From UBA3210 sp963653535 (GTDB lineage: Bacteria > Bacillota_I > Bacilli_A > RFN20 > CAG-449), in assembly GCA_963653535.1 (NCBI GenBank), contig CAVJWU010000008.1:1-38611 (forward strand): a stretch of 38,611 nucleotides of DNA, given 5' to 3'. Both the position numbers and the translations under genes were made by a program. The notes under the pieces were generated by a model that had not been told where the DNA came from, did not search any database, and saw only the letters and a list, made by a program, of their open reading frames with translations. Positions 16,374-25,291 of this stretch are shown here, one piece after another (within the stretch, counting starts at the first letter, position 1; every line of letters begins with the position of its first letter).

Positions 16374-18596
16374 CTAAATTTTTTTAATTGATGGATGAGT
16401 AGATATTAATGTTTTAGTTCCTACTTCATCACGGTCAAATTTAATTCTAATCAGTTTATTTATTATTTCAACTACTACACCTTTACCGAATGTCGCATGT
16501 TCTATTTTGTCACCTACTGCCCAAGAAGTTATTCCATTAGTTTCGTTATTTACCACCGTTTTCTTAACTTCCTTTAAGCCAGCTGGCTTATATTTTGCTT
16601 GATAAGTTGGAGTTTTCGATGTACCTAAGACTCGACCAATATTTTCAGAATAAATGCCTGCTTCTTTAACAAATCGACTAGGTGAATTAGGACATTGAGT
16701 AATAAAAGAATAATCTTGATTAGAAGAAACATATAATTCTTTTTTTGCTCGAGTAAAAGCAACATAAGCTAAACGTCTTTCTTCTTCAATACCAAGTTTA
16801 GATTCACTTACTGATCTAATTGAAGGGAATATTCCTTCTGCCATATTAATTACAAATACATAATCGTATTCTAAGCCTTTTGCAGTATGAACAGTCATTA
16901 ATGAAACATAGTCACCATCAGATTTATCATTCATATCATCTTGGGAAGCTTGTAGCATTGCATTATTAATAAAATCTAAGAAAGTATCATTTGCATTACT
17001 ATCTAAGAAAATATCAACTTGATTTAATAATTGCATAATATTTTCAATTCGATCATCACTATCTTCTTTATAATTTTCTTTAATATATTCGTAATAATTA
17101 ATATTTTTTAAGAAATTATCTAATACTGTATAAAGATGTCTATTACCATTAGTTATCTCTTCTTCTACTATTTGCATTTCTTTAAATACATTAATGAAAC
17201 TTGCTTTACCTTTAGCCTTTAATGAACATGAATTAATATTTTCTTTTAAATATAAGAAATAATTTTGACCAACTGCTTTAGCTTCTGAGATTAAATTATC
17301 TGTCGCGGTTGCACCAATATTTCTTTTTGGAATATTAATAATTCTTAAAAATGCTGTATCGTCAGAAGGATTCGCGATTAATTTAAAATAAGAAACGATA
17401 TCTTTAATTTCAGCACGTTGATAGAATTTAATGCCTCCGAAGATTTTATAAGGAATACGATAATTCGCTAGTTCAGTTTCAACAATACTAGAAGAAGCGT
17501 TATTTCGATATAAAATCGCGATATTCTTATAAGATATACCTTGCTTATGTAAATCGATTATCTTTTCAACGCAGCGAGTTCCTTCTTCTTTCGAACTTCT
17601 TGAATTAAAGAATTTAACTGTATTTCCGTTTTCTCCATTAGAGAAAAGATTCTTTTTTAATCTTTCTCTATTATTATCGATAAGTGCATTAGAAACTTTT
17701 AAAATTTCTTTAGTTGAACGATAATTTTGATTTAAATAAATTGATTCTAGTTTAGCATCTTTATTTATATCTTTAATATAGTCTTCTAAATCAAGAATAA
17801 GACGATGGTTTGCCCCTCTCCAAGTATAAATAGTTTGATCTGGATCACCAACGACATATAAAGATGTATCTTTATTCATTAATAGTTCAATCAATTTAAA
17901 TTGAACATCATTTATATCTTGGAATTCATCAACTAAGATATGACGAATATATTTATTATATCTTTCTCTAACACCATTAGATTCATCATTTAATACATCA
18001 ATTGATTTAAGTAATAAATCATCAAAATCTAACGAATGTCTTTCATTTAATGTATCTGTGTAATCTTTAAAATATTGTTTATATTTTTTAAGTTCCGGAC
18101 TAGGATAAGTGACATCTTTAATATCATCATAAGTTTGTCCCCTCATCTTTTTGCCTGAAATCCAGTTTAAACATTTACCAATATTAGGATCATTTCTAGG
18201 TAAATTATATTTACTAGAAAAGATTTCTTTCATAATGTTTTTACAATCTTCTTCATCTAAAATAGTAAAATTCTTAGGAAAGCCAAAGTGAAGTGCTTCT
18301 TGTCTTAAAAATCTTGCGCACCAGGAATGAATTGTTCCTAAAAACATTCTTGAACCATTTTCAACTCCTACAACTTTATTAACTCTCGCTTTAATTTCAT
18401 TCGCGGCTTTATTTGTAAAAGTAACAGCCATAATAGTCGAAGGAAAGACATCTTCATGAGAGATTAAATAAGCAATTCTACTAGTAAGAACGCTAGTCTT
18501 ACCACTTCCTGCGCCGGCAATAATTCTAATATATTGTGCTTTAGAAGTTGCGCCTTTATATTGTTCATCGTTTAATCTTGCTAAAAAATCTTCCAT
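16374..18596 (-). CDS. pcrA: ATP-dependent DNA helicase PcrA/UvrD
   Basis: This 740-residue superfamily 1A helicase has all expected motifs: Walker A AGAGSGKTS, motif Ia VTFTNKAANEIKARV, Walker B VDEFQDIND, motif III GDPDQTIYTWRGA, motif IV LNQNYRST, motif V VHTAKGLEYDYVFV, motif VI EERRLAYVAFTRAKKEL. The tail includes the KIEHATFGKGVVVEI Tudor-like segment that binds RNA polymerase. I choose the ATG at 18596 because GTGAGGAA stands just before it; an ATG at 18614 lies 3 bases from the likely transcription start below a TATAAT box at 18624-18629. It heads the operon with gatCAB. Confidence 0.97.
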   Translation of the reverse strand: MEDFLARLNDEQYKGATSKAQYIRIIAGAGSGKTSVLTSRIAYLISHEDVFPSTIMAVTFTNKAANEIKARVNKVVGVENGSRMFLGTIHSWCARFLRQEALHFGFPKNFTILDEEDCKNIMKEIFSSKYNLPRNDPNIGKCLNWISGKKMRGQTYDDIKDVTYPSPELKKYKQYFKDYTDTLNERHSLDFDDLLLKSIDVLNDESNGVRERYNKYIRHILVDEFQDINDVQFKLIELLMNKDTSLYVVGDPDQTIYTWRGANHRLILDLEDYIKDINKDAKLESIYLNQNYRSTKEILKVSNALIDNNRERLKKNLFSNGENGNTVKFFNSRSSKEEGTRCVEKIIDLHKQGISYKNIAILYRNNASSSIVETELANYRIPYKIFGGIKFYQRAEIKDIVSYFKLIANPSDDTAFLRIINIPKRNIGATATDNLISEAKAVGQNYFLYLKENINSCSLKAKGKASFINVFKEMQIVEEEITNGNRHLYTVLDNFLKNINYYEYIKENYKEDSDDRIENIMQLLNQVDIFLDSNANDTFLDFINNAMLQASQDDMNDKSDGDYVSLMTVHTAKGLEYDYVFVINMAEGIFPSIRSVSESKLGIEEERRLAYVAFTRAKKELYVSSNQDYSFITQCPNSPSRFVKEAGIYSENIGRVLGTSKTPTYQAKYKPAGLKEVKKTVVNNETNGITSWAVGDKIEHATFGKGVVVEIINKLIRIKFDRDEVGTKTLISTHPSIKKI

Positions 18597-18767
18597 AAGT
18601 TCCTCACGTTTCATACTTTCAATATTATATACTAATCTAATAACGTTTTTAATAATTAATTATTAAAATTACATAGATTTTATTTTAAGAAAATTAAAGT
18701 AAAAAAACTAATTAGATAATATTAAATTAGCTATAAATTTTTGATTAAAACGAAAATAAATCCAATT

Positions 18768-18794
18768 AAAAAGCTCCAATCTATTAATTGAAGC
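18768..18794 (-). terminator. Intrinsic terminator after the 18.8-kb lipoprotein gene
   Basis: On the minus strand GCTTCAAT pairs with ATTGGAGC (one G-T pair) around a 6-nt loop and is followed by TTTTTAATT. It sits just after the lipoprotein stop and upstream of the pcrA promoter. Confidence 0.75.
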
Positions 18795-18802
18795 CTTGTA
18801 AT

Positions 18803-19369
18803 TTATCTATATGATACATTTAAAGAAAAAAAGGCTATTACTTTATCATTGTAATATTGTGTTTGATCTACATGACTAATCATATAATTTTCATCATATT
18901 GTATTTCGTATACTGTATTGCTCTTATATTCATAAGATATAATACTAATGTAGAAAATAAGATTATTATCTAATGAAAATTTAAAATCTATTTCATATTT
19001 ATTATTAAACATATCAGATTTATTTTTATAAGAATCATATATTTTATCTAATTCGCATTCATAAAATAAGTCGTACTGATAATTATATTTATAACAGCTT
19101 TCTTCCCAAACAGAATCTAACACACACGCTTTTATGCCAAGATAAGAACCTTTTTCAAAAGAGCCAGTTTGAGAAAAAGTTGATGTAACAAAATTAGAAT
19201 CAAATACAAAATCAACATAATTATAATCTATCTTTTTCATATTATAATCATTATATAATTTATCCAAATGATTATTTGTCATCTCCTCATGATCATATTT
19301 GTTATTACATCCAAAAAGAGAAAATAATAAAATTGGAATTAAAAACAATTTAAGGTTCTTCATTTTCAT
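18803..19369 (-). CDS. Lipoprotein, unknown function
   Basis: This is a 188-residue lipoprotein. The signal MKMKNLKLFLIPILLFSLFGC ends in the lipobox LFGC with the acylated Cys at residue 21. The mature protein is very rich in Asn, Tyr, Asp and Lys, with no recognisable motif. It begins 66 bases after the stop of the secreted serine protease and has only a weak ribosome site, so it may depend on the upstream transcript. A partner or substrate of that protease is a guess. An ATG 6 bases inside is an equally good start. Very AT-rich composition (Tyr/Asn heavy) suggests a fast-evolving surface protein. Confidence 0.72.
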   Translation of the reverse strand: MKMKNLKLFLIPILLFSLFGCNNKYDHEEMTNNHLDKLYNDYNMKKIDYNYVDFVFDSNFVTSTFSQTGSFEKGSYLGIKACVLDSVWEESCYKYNYQYDLFYECELDKIYDSYKNKSDMFNNKYEIDFKFSLDNNLIFYISIISYEYKSNTVYEIQYDENYMISHVDQTQYYNDKVIAFFSLNVSYR

Positions 19370-19435
19370 ATTTAAGCACCATTAGATATTAAAACATGTA
19401 ATATCTTCCCTTTCATTAAATTAAATTTATATTAG

Positions 19436-20812
19436 TTAGTTTAATAAATATTCATTACTTGTTAAATCAAGCAATCCTTGTTCATAAAGAATAAAATCTT
19501 CATCACATAAAATAATAATACCATTAGATAATTTATAACTACCATTTAAAGTAATAAGAGTACTATCATACATTGGTTCAATTATAGAAATATCCGTTTT
19601 TAAATTTATTAAATTCCCACATTCCAAGCAAAATCCTTTATTATTAGATATATCAGATTGTTTTAAAATATGTGGTTCTTTTATCCCTGTAGAATATCCA
19701 CAAAAACACATTTCTTTATGAGAAATTCTATCATAATAACGAGTTTTAATTTCATGATTTTGAGTGTAAGAATAGCCACAATCACAACTATATATATGAT
19801 TATTCTCATTAAATGAAATATTAAACGAGTGAGTATGTTTAAATGATTTTAAAGCTTTATAAGCGTTTAATCTACCACCTGTTTTACAACTATTATACAA
19901 TGAATTTGTTTTATCAACATTATTTAAAATTGCATCCTTTAATTCTTTAACGGTTATATTAGGAAAATTTGATAAAATTAAAGCTCCTACTCCTGTAACG
20001 AAAGGTGTTGCCATTGATGTTCCAGAAGTATAAAAATATCCAGAAGAGTCTAAAGAAGTAGGATATGTCGAGCAAATAGAATATCCTGGCGCAAATAAAT
20101 CAACATAGTTTTTTCCAAAATTCGACCCTTTATCTTTTTCACTCCATCTTTCATCATTTAAGTTTGATGCTCCAACAGTAATTAAATTATCTAAGTCTAA
20201 ACAAGCAGGATATCTTAATTCGTTTTTTTCATTGTCATAATTAATATTAAAATTACTACTCGAGCAAACAACTAAACCATCAAAAGAAGAAATAGCTTCT
20301 TCTAAAATATCCTTTACATGAAATATTTTTTCTAGAAAGCTTAAAGACAAATTAATAATATCGCAGCCATCTATTTGAGCTTGTTTTATTGCATCAACAA
20401 CATTTTTTGGTTTTCCATAATTACCTTCATCTAGCACTTTATAAGAATAAATTTCAATGTTAGAATAATTCATAACCGAAGCTATAATACCTGCAACATG
20501 TGTTCCATGACCATTTTTATCAGTATAAGGATCATTTGATATATAATCTTTACCTTTATTATAGTCGATAAGTTGATTTAATTTTTCATGTTCTGAATGT
20601 ATTCCACTATCAATAAGTCCTATTTTAACTTTTTTAGAGGGATTAGACAAATTTAGTGCTTCATTTAATTGAATTTTTTCTTGCCCCCAAGTAGAAGGAA
20701 TAGAAGAATCACCAGGAATTAAGCCATCTAATACATTGTATTTACTATAATTATTGTTTATGCCAAAAATTGATAAGCTAAAAACTAAGAATCCTTTATA
20801 TAATGCTTTCAT
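19436..20812 (-). CDS. Secreted subtilisin-like serine protease with Cys-rich tail
   Basis: This 458-residue S8 family protease has Asp68 in IGLIDSGI, His102 in NGHGTHVAG, Ser266 in SGTSMATP and a likely oxyanion Asn187 (CSSSN). The first 20 residues form a signal peptide. After residue 325 a tail holds three Cys pairs, CDCG (343-346), CFCG (369-372) and CLEC (395-398), with nearby His residues, which suggests metal-binding repeats. An upstream ATG at 20866 is rejected because it lies above the promoter at 20834-20862; the chosen ATG has GGCGGAG 6 bases before it. It probably degrades extracellular protein. Confidence 0.92.
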   Translation of the reverse strand: MKALYKGFLVFSLSIFGINNNYSKYNVLDGLIPGDSSIPSTWGQEKIQLNEALNLSNPSKKVKIGLIDSGIHSEHEKLNQLIDYNKGKDYISNDPYTDKNGHGTHVAGIIASVMNYSNIEIYSYKVLDEGNYGKPKNVVDAIKQAQIDGCDIINLSLSFLEKIFHVKDILEEAISSFDGLVVCSSSNFNINYDNEKNELRYPACLDLDNLITVGASNLNDERWSEKDKGSNFGKNYVDLFAPGYSICSTYPTSLDSSGYFYTSGTSMATPFVTGVGALILSNFPNITVKELKDAILNNVDKTNSLYNSCKTGGRLNAYKALKSFKHTHSFNISFNENNHIYSCDCGYSYTQNHEIKTRYYDRISHKEMCFCGYSTGIKEPHILKQSDISNNKGFCLECGNLINLKTDISIIEPMYDSTLITLNGSYKLSNGIIILCDEDFILYEQGLLDLTSNEYLLN

Positions 20813-20833
20813 ATAAAACTCCGCCTTTTTTAA

Positions 20834-20862
20834 ATAATTGCATAGTTTTATTTCATTGTCAA
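20834..20862 (-). promoter_or_regulatory. Promoter of the secreted protease gene
   Basis: Read on the minus strand: consensus -35 TTGACA (20862-20857), 17-base spacer, -10 AATTAT (20839-20834) with an extended TGC just before it. Transcription would start near 20827, 15 bases before the chosen ATG. Confidence 0.75.
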
Positions 20863-20921
20863 TCACTTTTTTTCACTTATCAATTGACATAAGAATTCTT
20901 TTTATAGAAAAATTCACAAAA

Positions 20922-20951
20922 AATAAAAGAACCTACTGACGAGTAAGTTCT
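20922..20951 (-). terminator. Intrinsic terminator of the comEB-to-PHP operon
   Basis: On the minus strand AGAACTTACT pairs with AGTAGGTTCT (one G-T pair) around CGTC and is followed by TTTATTTTTT. It overlaps the stop codon of the PHP gene. Confidence 0.85.
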
Positions 20952-21742
20952 ACATTATCAATATCAAGCTTATCAATTATTTTTAGGCCTAATTCTTTAA
21001 CTAATTTATAGCCAGAATCATTATTAGGATTATCTAAATCAAATGGAGCATGTGCGTCTAAACCAAGAATAATCTGCGCACCATATTTTTTAGCGAGTTT
21101 CCAAAATTCAACATGTGGGTAAGGATAACGATAATCATCTCCAAGAATTCTTTTTCCTCCACGAATAGAAGCAAAATTAAATTCTAAAGGAATACCTAAT
21201 TCAACACTAGCTTTAATAATTCTTTTTGAGCAACTAATCGCGGCATGATCCCATTTTAAATAACTAGCCATAAAATAATCAGGGTGACAAACATATTTAA
21301 ATAAGCCACTTTCCATGCCTTTAATTAAAGAATCAGTATATCTTTTAATATCATCTTTAGTAGTAGCATGGGAGAAAAAAGGTTTTAAAGTAGGCCCATC
21401 AATTTCACAATGGTTACCAAGAATTAAATATTGAATCTTCCCTGAAGTTAATAATTCTTGATAATAAGGAAAATAATATTCCATCGCTTCTGCTTCAAAG
21501 CCTAGATAAATCTTAATACGATCTTTATATTTTTCTTTTAATGCATTAATAGAAGAACAATAATCATCGAGAAGATCATAATCTCCTCTTACGCCTGGTT
21601 GAATGTGATCAGGAAGCATTATGTGATCAGAAAATCCTAATTCTTGTAATCCCATCGCGATTGCTTCAATTACATATTCTTCATCTTCACCAATTGCATG
21701 ACCACATCTAGAAGTATGAGTATGATAGTTATTTTTAATCAT
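20933..21742 (-). CDS. PHP-domain phosphatase, histidinol-phosphatase-like
   Basis: This 269-residue PHP (polymerase and histidinol phosphatase) hydrolase has metal-binding motifs NYHTHTSRCGHAIGEDEEYV, LGFSDHI, GFEAEAM, LGNHCEI, KYVCHPDYF and GLDAHAP, in the HisJ/HisK order. The closest named activity is L-histidinol phosphate hydrolysis. No other histidine gene is nearby, so a general phosphatase role is equally possible. Its ATG overlaps the truA stop codon, so it is the last gene of the operon, ending on the terminator. Confidence 0.88.
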   Translation of the reverse strand: MIKNNYHTHTSRCGHAIGEDEEYVIEAIAMGLQELGFSDHIMLPDHIQPGVRGDYDLLDDYCSSINALKEKYKDRIKIYLGFEAEAMEYYFPYYQELLTSGKIQYLILGNHCEIDGPTLKPFFSHATTKDDIKRYTDSLIKGMESGLFKYVCHPDYFMASYLKWDHAAISCSKRIIKASVELGIPLEFNFASIRGGKRILGDDYRYPYPHVEFWKLAKKYGAQIILGLDAHAPFDLDNPNNDSGYKLVKELGLKIIDKLDIDNVELTRQ

Positions 21743-22473
21743 TAATAATTCACCTCCACAAGATATAATCCTTCACTAGGTGCTTTATATCTAACTCGAT
21801 TACACGTCTCTATCGATAATAATTTCTTAATATCATCTAAGGAGATATTTTTTAAACCTAATTCAATTAAGGTACCTATAATCATTCTAACCATGTAACG
21901 TCTAAAACCACTTCCATAGATATCAAAGATAAATTTAGCTCCTTCTACTTTTAAAGTAAATTCATAAATTTCTCTTTCAAAGGGTCCTTCATCATTGGTA
22001 CAGAAATTAATAAAGTTATGATTACCAATAAATAATTTCATTCCAGATAGAATAATATTTTCATCTAACTTGCGACATAAGTTAAAACATAAATCTTTAT
22101 TAATAGGATCTTTAATACCTGTATTAATTATATAACGATAATGCTTAGATTTTGCGTTAAATCTTGCATGAAAAGAACTTTCCACCACTTCTAAGCTTTT
22201 AAAAGCAATATCATTAGGTAATAATCTATTAATTGCATAGAGCATTTTATAGACGTCTAAAGAATCTCTATTCAAATCAAAATGAACAACTTGACCTAAG
22301 GCATGTACTCCTTTATCAGTTCGACCTGAGCCAACTATTTCTACGTTTTCATTAAACAAAGAAGATAAAGTCTTCTCAATAACATCTTCAATAGTTAAAG
22401 TAAGTTCATCTCTTTGTGTTTGGAAACCATAATATCTCGTTCCATTATAGGAAATAACCGCTTTTACTCGCAT
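21742..22473 (-). CDS. truA: tRNA pseudouridine(38-40) synthase TruA
   Basis: This 243-residue enzyme converts uridines 38-40 in the tRNA anticodon arm to pseudouridine. The catalytic Asp53 stands in the motif GSGRTDKGVHALGQVVHFD. The family front AVISYNGTRYYGFQTQ and the C-terminal GSGFRRYMVRMIIGTLIELG are intact. It starts one base after the ecfT stop. In Bacillota truA commonly follows the ecf genes, so the order is ancestral. Confidence 0.97.
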   Translation of the reverse strand: MRVKAVISYNGTRYYGFQTQRDELTLTIEDVIEKTLSSLFNENVEIVGSGRTDKGVHALGQVVHFDLNRDSLDVYKMLYAINRLLPNDIAFKSLEVVESSFHARFNAKSKHYRYIINTGIKDPINKDLCFNLCRKLDENIILSGMKLFIGNHNFINFCTNDEGPFEREIYEFTLKVEGAKFIFDIYGSGFRRYMVRMIIGTLIELGLKNISLDDIKKLLSIETCNRVRYKAPSEGLYLVEVNY

Positions 22474-22474
22474 A

Positions 22475-23332
22475 TTAAAATAGTCCTTGAATAAAAGTCA
22501 CTAAATCAAATTTAGTAACCATTAAAGTGATTAAGCCTCCAAGAAGCGCAAGGATAATTATTGATGCAACGCTATCTCTTAATGCCCACTTATTAATACG
22601 ATATTTAGTTCTTTTTGCACTTGGATTATATCCTCTAGCTTCCATCGCATTCGCAAGATCTTCACTTCGTGCGAGCGCAGAAATAAATAAAGGAATAATT
22701 AATGCGATAATCGCTTTTATTTTTTCTTTAAATTTACCATTTTGAAAATCAACTCCACGCGAAGCTTGTGCTTTCATAATACGGTCCGTTTCTTCAAGTA
22801 AAGTTGGAATAAAACGTAACGCTAAAGAAATTGTCATCGCGATTTCATGAACTGGAAATTTAATTACTTTTAAAGGTTTCATTAAGAATTCTAAAGCATT
22901 AGTTAGTTCTAAAGGTTTAGTAGTCGCAGTTAAAACTAAAGATAAAGATAACATGATAATAAGTCTAAATAAGATATAAACTGTATTATATATCGCTGAA
23001 TAATATATCTTCCATCCTGTATTAAAGAAAGTAAAATAGCCAAGTGAAGCATCCCCTGGAACAATGATATTAACAATAAATAAGACTAACATCATAATCC
23101 AGATGGCTTTTAATTGAGAAAATAACATGCTTAGCTTAATATGAGAAATTCTCATAATGATGTAAATAAAAATCATTAGTATTCCATATACAATAAAATT
23201 CATCCATATTGAGCTAAAAGAAAAGAAAATGCACACCATCAAAGTAATCATCGCAAGAATCTTATAACGAGGATCTAAACGATGAATGATTGAATTATAA
23301 GGAACGTATTTACCAATCGTAATATTTTGCAT
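22475..23332 (-). CDS. ecfT: Energy-coupling factor transporter transmembrane protein EcfT
   Basis: This 285-residue membrane scaffold links the EcfA ATPases to substrate-binding S components. Several hydrophobic segments lie in residues 25-130 and one near the C-terminus. The two coupling helices carry the Ala-Arg-Gly type motifs QASRGVDFQ and MEARGYNPS. It starts one base after ecfA2. No S component is in the window, so this is a shared group II ECF module for vitamin or metal uptake through S proteins encoded elsewhere. Confidence 0.96.
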   Translation of the reverse strand: MQNITIGKYVPYNSIIHRLDPRYKILAMITLMVCIFFSFSSIWMNFIVYGILMIFIYIIMRISHIKLSMLFSQLKAIWIMMLVLFIVNIIVPGDASLGYFTFFNTGWKIYYSAIYNTVYILFRLIIMLSLSLVLTATTKPLELTNALEFLMKPLKVIKFPVHEIAMTISLALRFIPTLLEETDRIMKAQASRGVDFQNGKFKEKIKAIIALIIPLFISALARSEDLANAMEARGYNPSAKRTKYRINKWALRDSVASIIILALLGGLITLMVTKFDLVTFIQGLF

Positions 23333-23333
23333 T

Positions 23334-24242
23334 TTATTTTTTTCTTTCCTTTACAATTTCTAAAGCGAGTGATTTTTCATCAACCACTTTACCTAAATCA
23401 ATATGATAACCATTTTGATTAAGTCTTTTCGCGAATTTTATACATTTTGGTTCTTCAATTGATAGACTTGACACTAAAGAATCATCTAAGAATAGTTCTT
23501 GAGGTTTACATTCTTTTATGATTTCTCCTTTACTTAAAACTGTTACATCAGTCGCATATTTTATTACGTTATCCATATCGTGAGAGACCATAATTAAAGT
23601 TGTACCTTGATGGTACAATTTTAAAAATAAATCCATCATTTCTTTTGAACCAGTAGGATCTAGACCTGCCGTTGGTTCATCAAGAATTAAAATATCTGGC
23701 TTTAAAGTAATAATACCTGCAATCGCCACTCTTCTTTTTTGTCCTCCTGATAATTCAAAAGGACTTCTTTGATATAAACTTTCATCTATACCTACTAAAG
23801 TTAATGCTTCTTTTGCAAGTTTAATTGCTTCTTCTTCAGAACAACCAAAATTCTTTGGACCAAACGTAACATCTTTTATTACAGTTTCTTCAAATAATTG
23901 ATATTCTGGAAATTGAAAGACTAAACCGACATTTTTTCTTAATGTCTTATAATCTTTATTTTTCTTATATTCTTCGATCGATTCTTTTTTTAGTTTCTTT
24001 AAAGAAGCTTTTTTATCTTTTTTATTCGCAACAATAAACCCATTTACATTTACTTCACCAGAACTAGGGATTAAAAGAGCGTTAATTTGTTGAACTAAGG
24101 TTGATTTTCCACTGCCAGTATGGCCGACTAATGCCATAAAAGAATGATCTTTAATTTCTAAATTAATATCCTTTAAAGCGGTAGTTTCTAATGGTAAAGA
24201 AGGTGAATAGACATAATTTAAATGTTTAAAAACTATTGGCAT
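23334..24242 (-). CDS. ecfA2: Energy-coupling factor transporter ATP-binding protein EcfA2
   Basis: The 302-residue ABC ATPase has Walker A GHTGSGKST, signature LSGGQKRRVAIAG, Walker B ILILDEPTAGLDP and H-loop MVSHD. An insert with many lysines (about residues 70-95) and the C-terminal extension are typical of EcfA2. It overlaps the ecfA1 stop by 10 bases and pairs with EcfA1 in the ECF motor. Confidence 0.96.
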   Translation of the reverse strand: MPIVFKHLNYVYSPSLPLETTALKDINLEIKDHSFMALVGHTGSGKSTLVQQINALLIPSSGEVNVNGFIVANKKDKKASLKKLKKESIEEYKKNKDYKTLRKNVGLVFQFPEYQLFEETVIKDVTFGPKNFGCSEEEAIKLAKEALTLVGIDESLYQRSPFELSGGQKRRVAIAGIITLKPDILILDEPTAGLDPTGSKEMMDLFLKLYHQGTTLIMVSHDMDNVIKYATDVTVLSKGEIIKECKPQELFLDDSLVSSLSIEEPKCIKFAKRLNQNGYHIDLGKVVDEKSLALEIVKERKK

Positions 24243-25045
24243 AATTCTTTCACCATACTTTCTTCATCATTACTAGATAAAGATATTCCTAAAGCTTTTA
24301 ATTCATCAAATAGCTTATAAGAAAAAGGAATATCTAGTTTCATTTCTAATAATTTTTCTTTATTTTTAAAAACGTTACTAGGTGTATCATTAAAAACAAT
24401 CTCACCTTTTTCAATGACGATAACTCGATCAGAATTAAATGCTTCTTCAATATCATGAGTAATCGATAGAAGCGTTAAATCTTTTCGTTCTTCTTTAATC
24501 TTTTTAATGACATTTTTAATTTCACTCTTACCTTTTGGATCTAACATCGCGGTTGCTTCATCAAAGATGATTAAATCAGGATGCATCGCGAGAACTCCTG
24601 CAATCGCGACACGTTGTTTTTGTCCTCCAGATAGAGAAGTAGGTTCTTTATCTAAGAATTCTTCCATATTGACAATACGGGCATATTTAGAAATAATTCC
24701 ATCCATTTGTTCATGGGGAACTTCATGATTCTCTAAACCAAAAGCAATATCATCCGCGACTGTTGAACCAGTAAATTGATTATCAGGATTTTGAAATACG
24801 ATCCCTACTTTACTACGAATTGAATATAAGTTATCTTCATTTAAAACTTGATCAAATACTTTTATTGTTCCTTTTTGTGCTTCTAATAAACCAATGATAA
24901 GTTTGGCAAGTGTTGATTTTCCTGAGCCATTATGGCCAATAATTGCCACATATTCACCTTTATTCACGTTAAAAGAAAGGTCATTAAAGACCTTTGTTTC
25001 TTTGTCATATCTAAATCTTAAATGTTCTACTTCTAAAGCTTTCAT
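24233..25045 (-). CDS. ecfA1: Energy-coupling factor transporter ATP-binding protein EcfA1
   Basis: The 270-residue ABC ATPase has Walker A GHNGSGKST, Q-loop VFQNPDNQF, signature LSGGQKQRVAIAG, Walker B LIIFDEATAMLDP and H-loop SITHD. The Q-loop DNQF and the ATAMLDP form fit EcfA1, while the neighbour has EPTAGLDP as EcfA2. The stop is TAG, inside the start of ecfA2. Confidence 0.96.
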   Translation of the reverse strand: MKALEVEHLRFRYDKETKVFNDLSFNVNKGEYVAIIGHNGSGKSTLAKLIIGLLEAQKGTIKVFDQVLNEDNLYSIRSKVGIVFQNPDNQFTGSTVADDIAFGLENHEVPHEQMDGIISKYARIVNMEEFLDKEPTSLSGGQKQRVAIAGVLAMHPDLIIFDEATAMLDPKGKSEIKNVIKKIKEERKDLTLLSITHDIEEAFNSDRVIVIEKGEIVFNDTPSNVFKNKEKLLEMKLDIPFSYKLFDELKALGISLSSNDEESMVKELCQ

Positions 25046-25050
25046 TAATT

Positions 25051-25290
25051 TTATTTCTTTCTTTGTTTATCTCTTCTAAATGCAACATAGAAGAATAACC
25101 AATAACAGATGGTAAAAATGACAATAACTGCCGCGGCGACAACATATCCTGAAGAATTATCTCCAAAGACTTTACCTCCATAAGTTACGCCGGCAAGTAT
25201 TGATATTAGCATAAAATAAATTATGACAGTAATAACAAGTCGATTTTTTCTTATTCTTTGTTGCTTTGCTTTTTCTAATCCTTTATCCAT
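25051..25290 (-). CDS. Small two-pass membrane protein in the ecf operon
   Basis: This 79-residue protein has a basic N-terminus (KAKQQRIRKNR), two membrane helices at about residues 18-38 and 49-70, and a basic tail RRDKQRKK, so both ends probably face the cytoplasm. It lies one base after comEB and 5 bases before ecfA1, so it is an operon member. The family is not recognised. A link with ECF transport is possible by position only. Confidence 0.75.
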   Translation of the reverse strand: MDKGLEKAKQQRIRKNRLVITVIIYFMLISILAGVTYGGKVFGDNSSGYVVAAAVIVIFTICYWLFFYVAFRRDKQRKK

Positions 25291-25291
25291 A

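Noticed and set aside
19383..19405. Terminator between the protease and lipoprotein genes
   Set aside because: AGATATTA can pair with TAATATCT, but no T run follows on the minus strand, so the two genes may be co-transcribed.
20813..20866. Longer N-terminus for the secreted protease, from the ATG at 20866
   Set aside because: The ATG lies above the -35 box of the only good promoter, has no ribosome site and would place a charged leader before a clear signal peptide.
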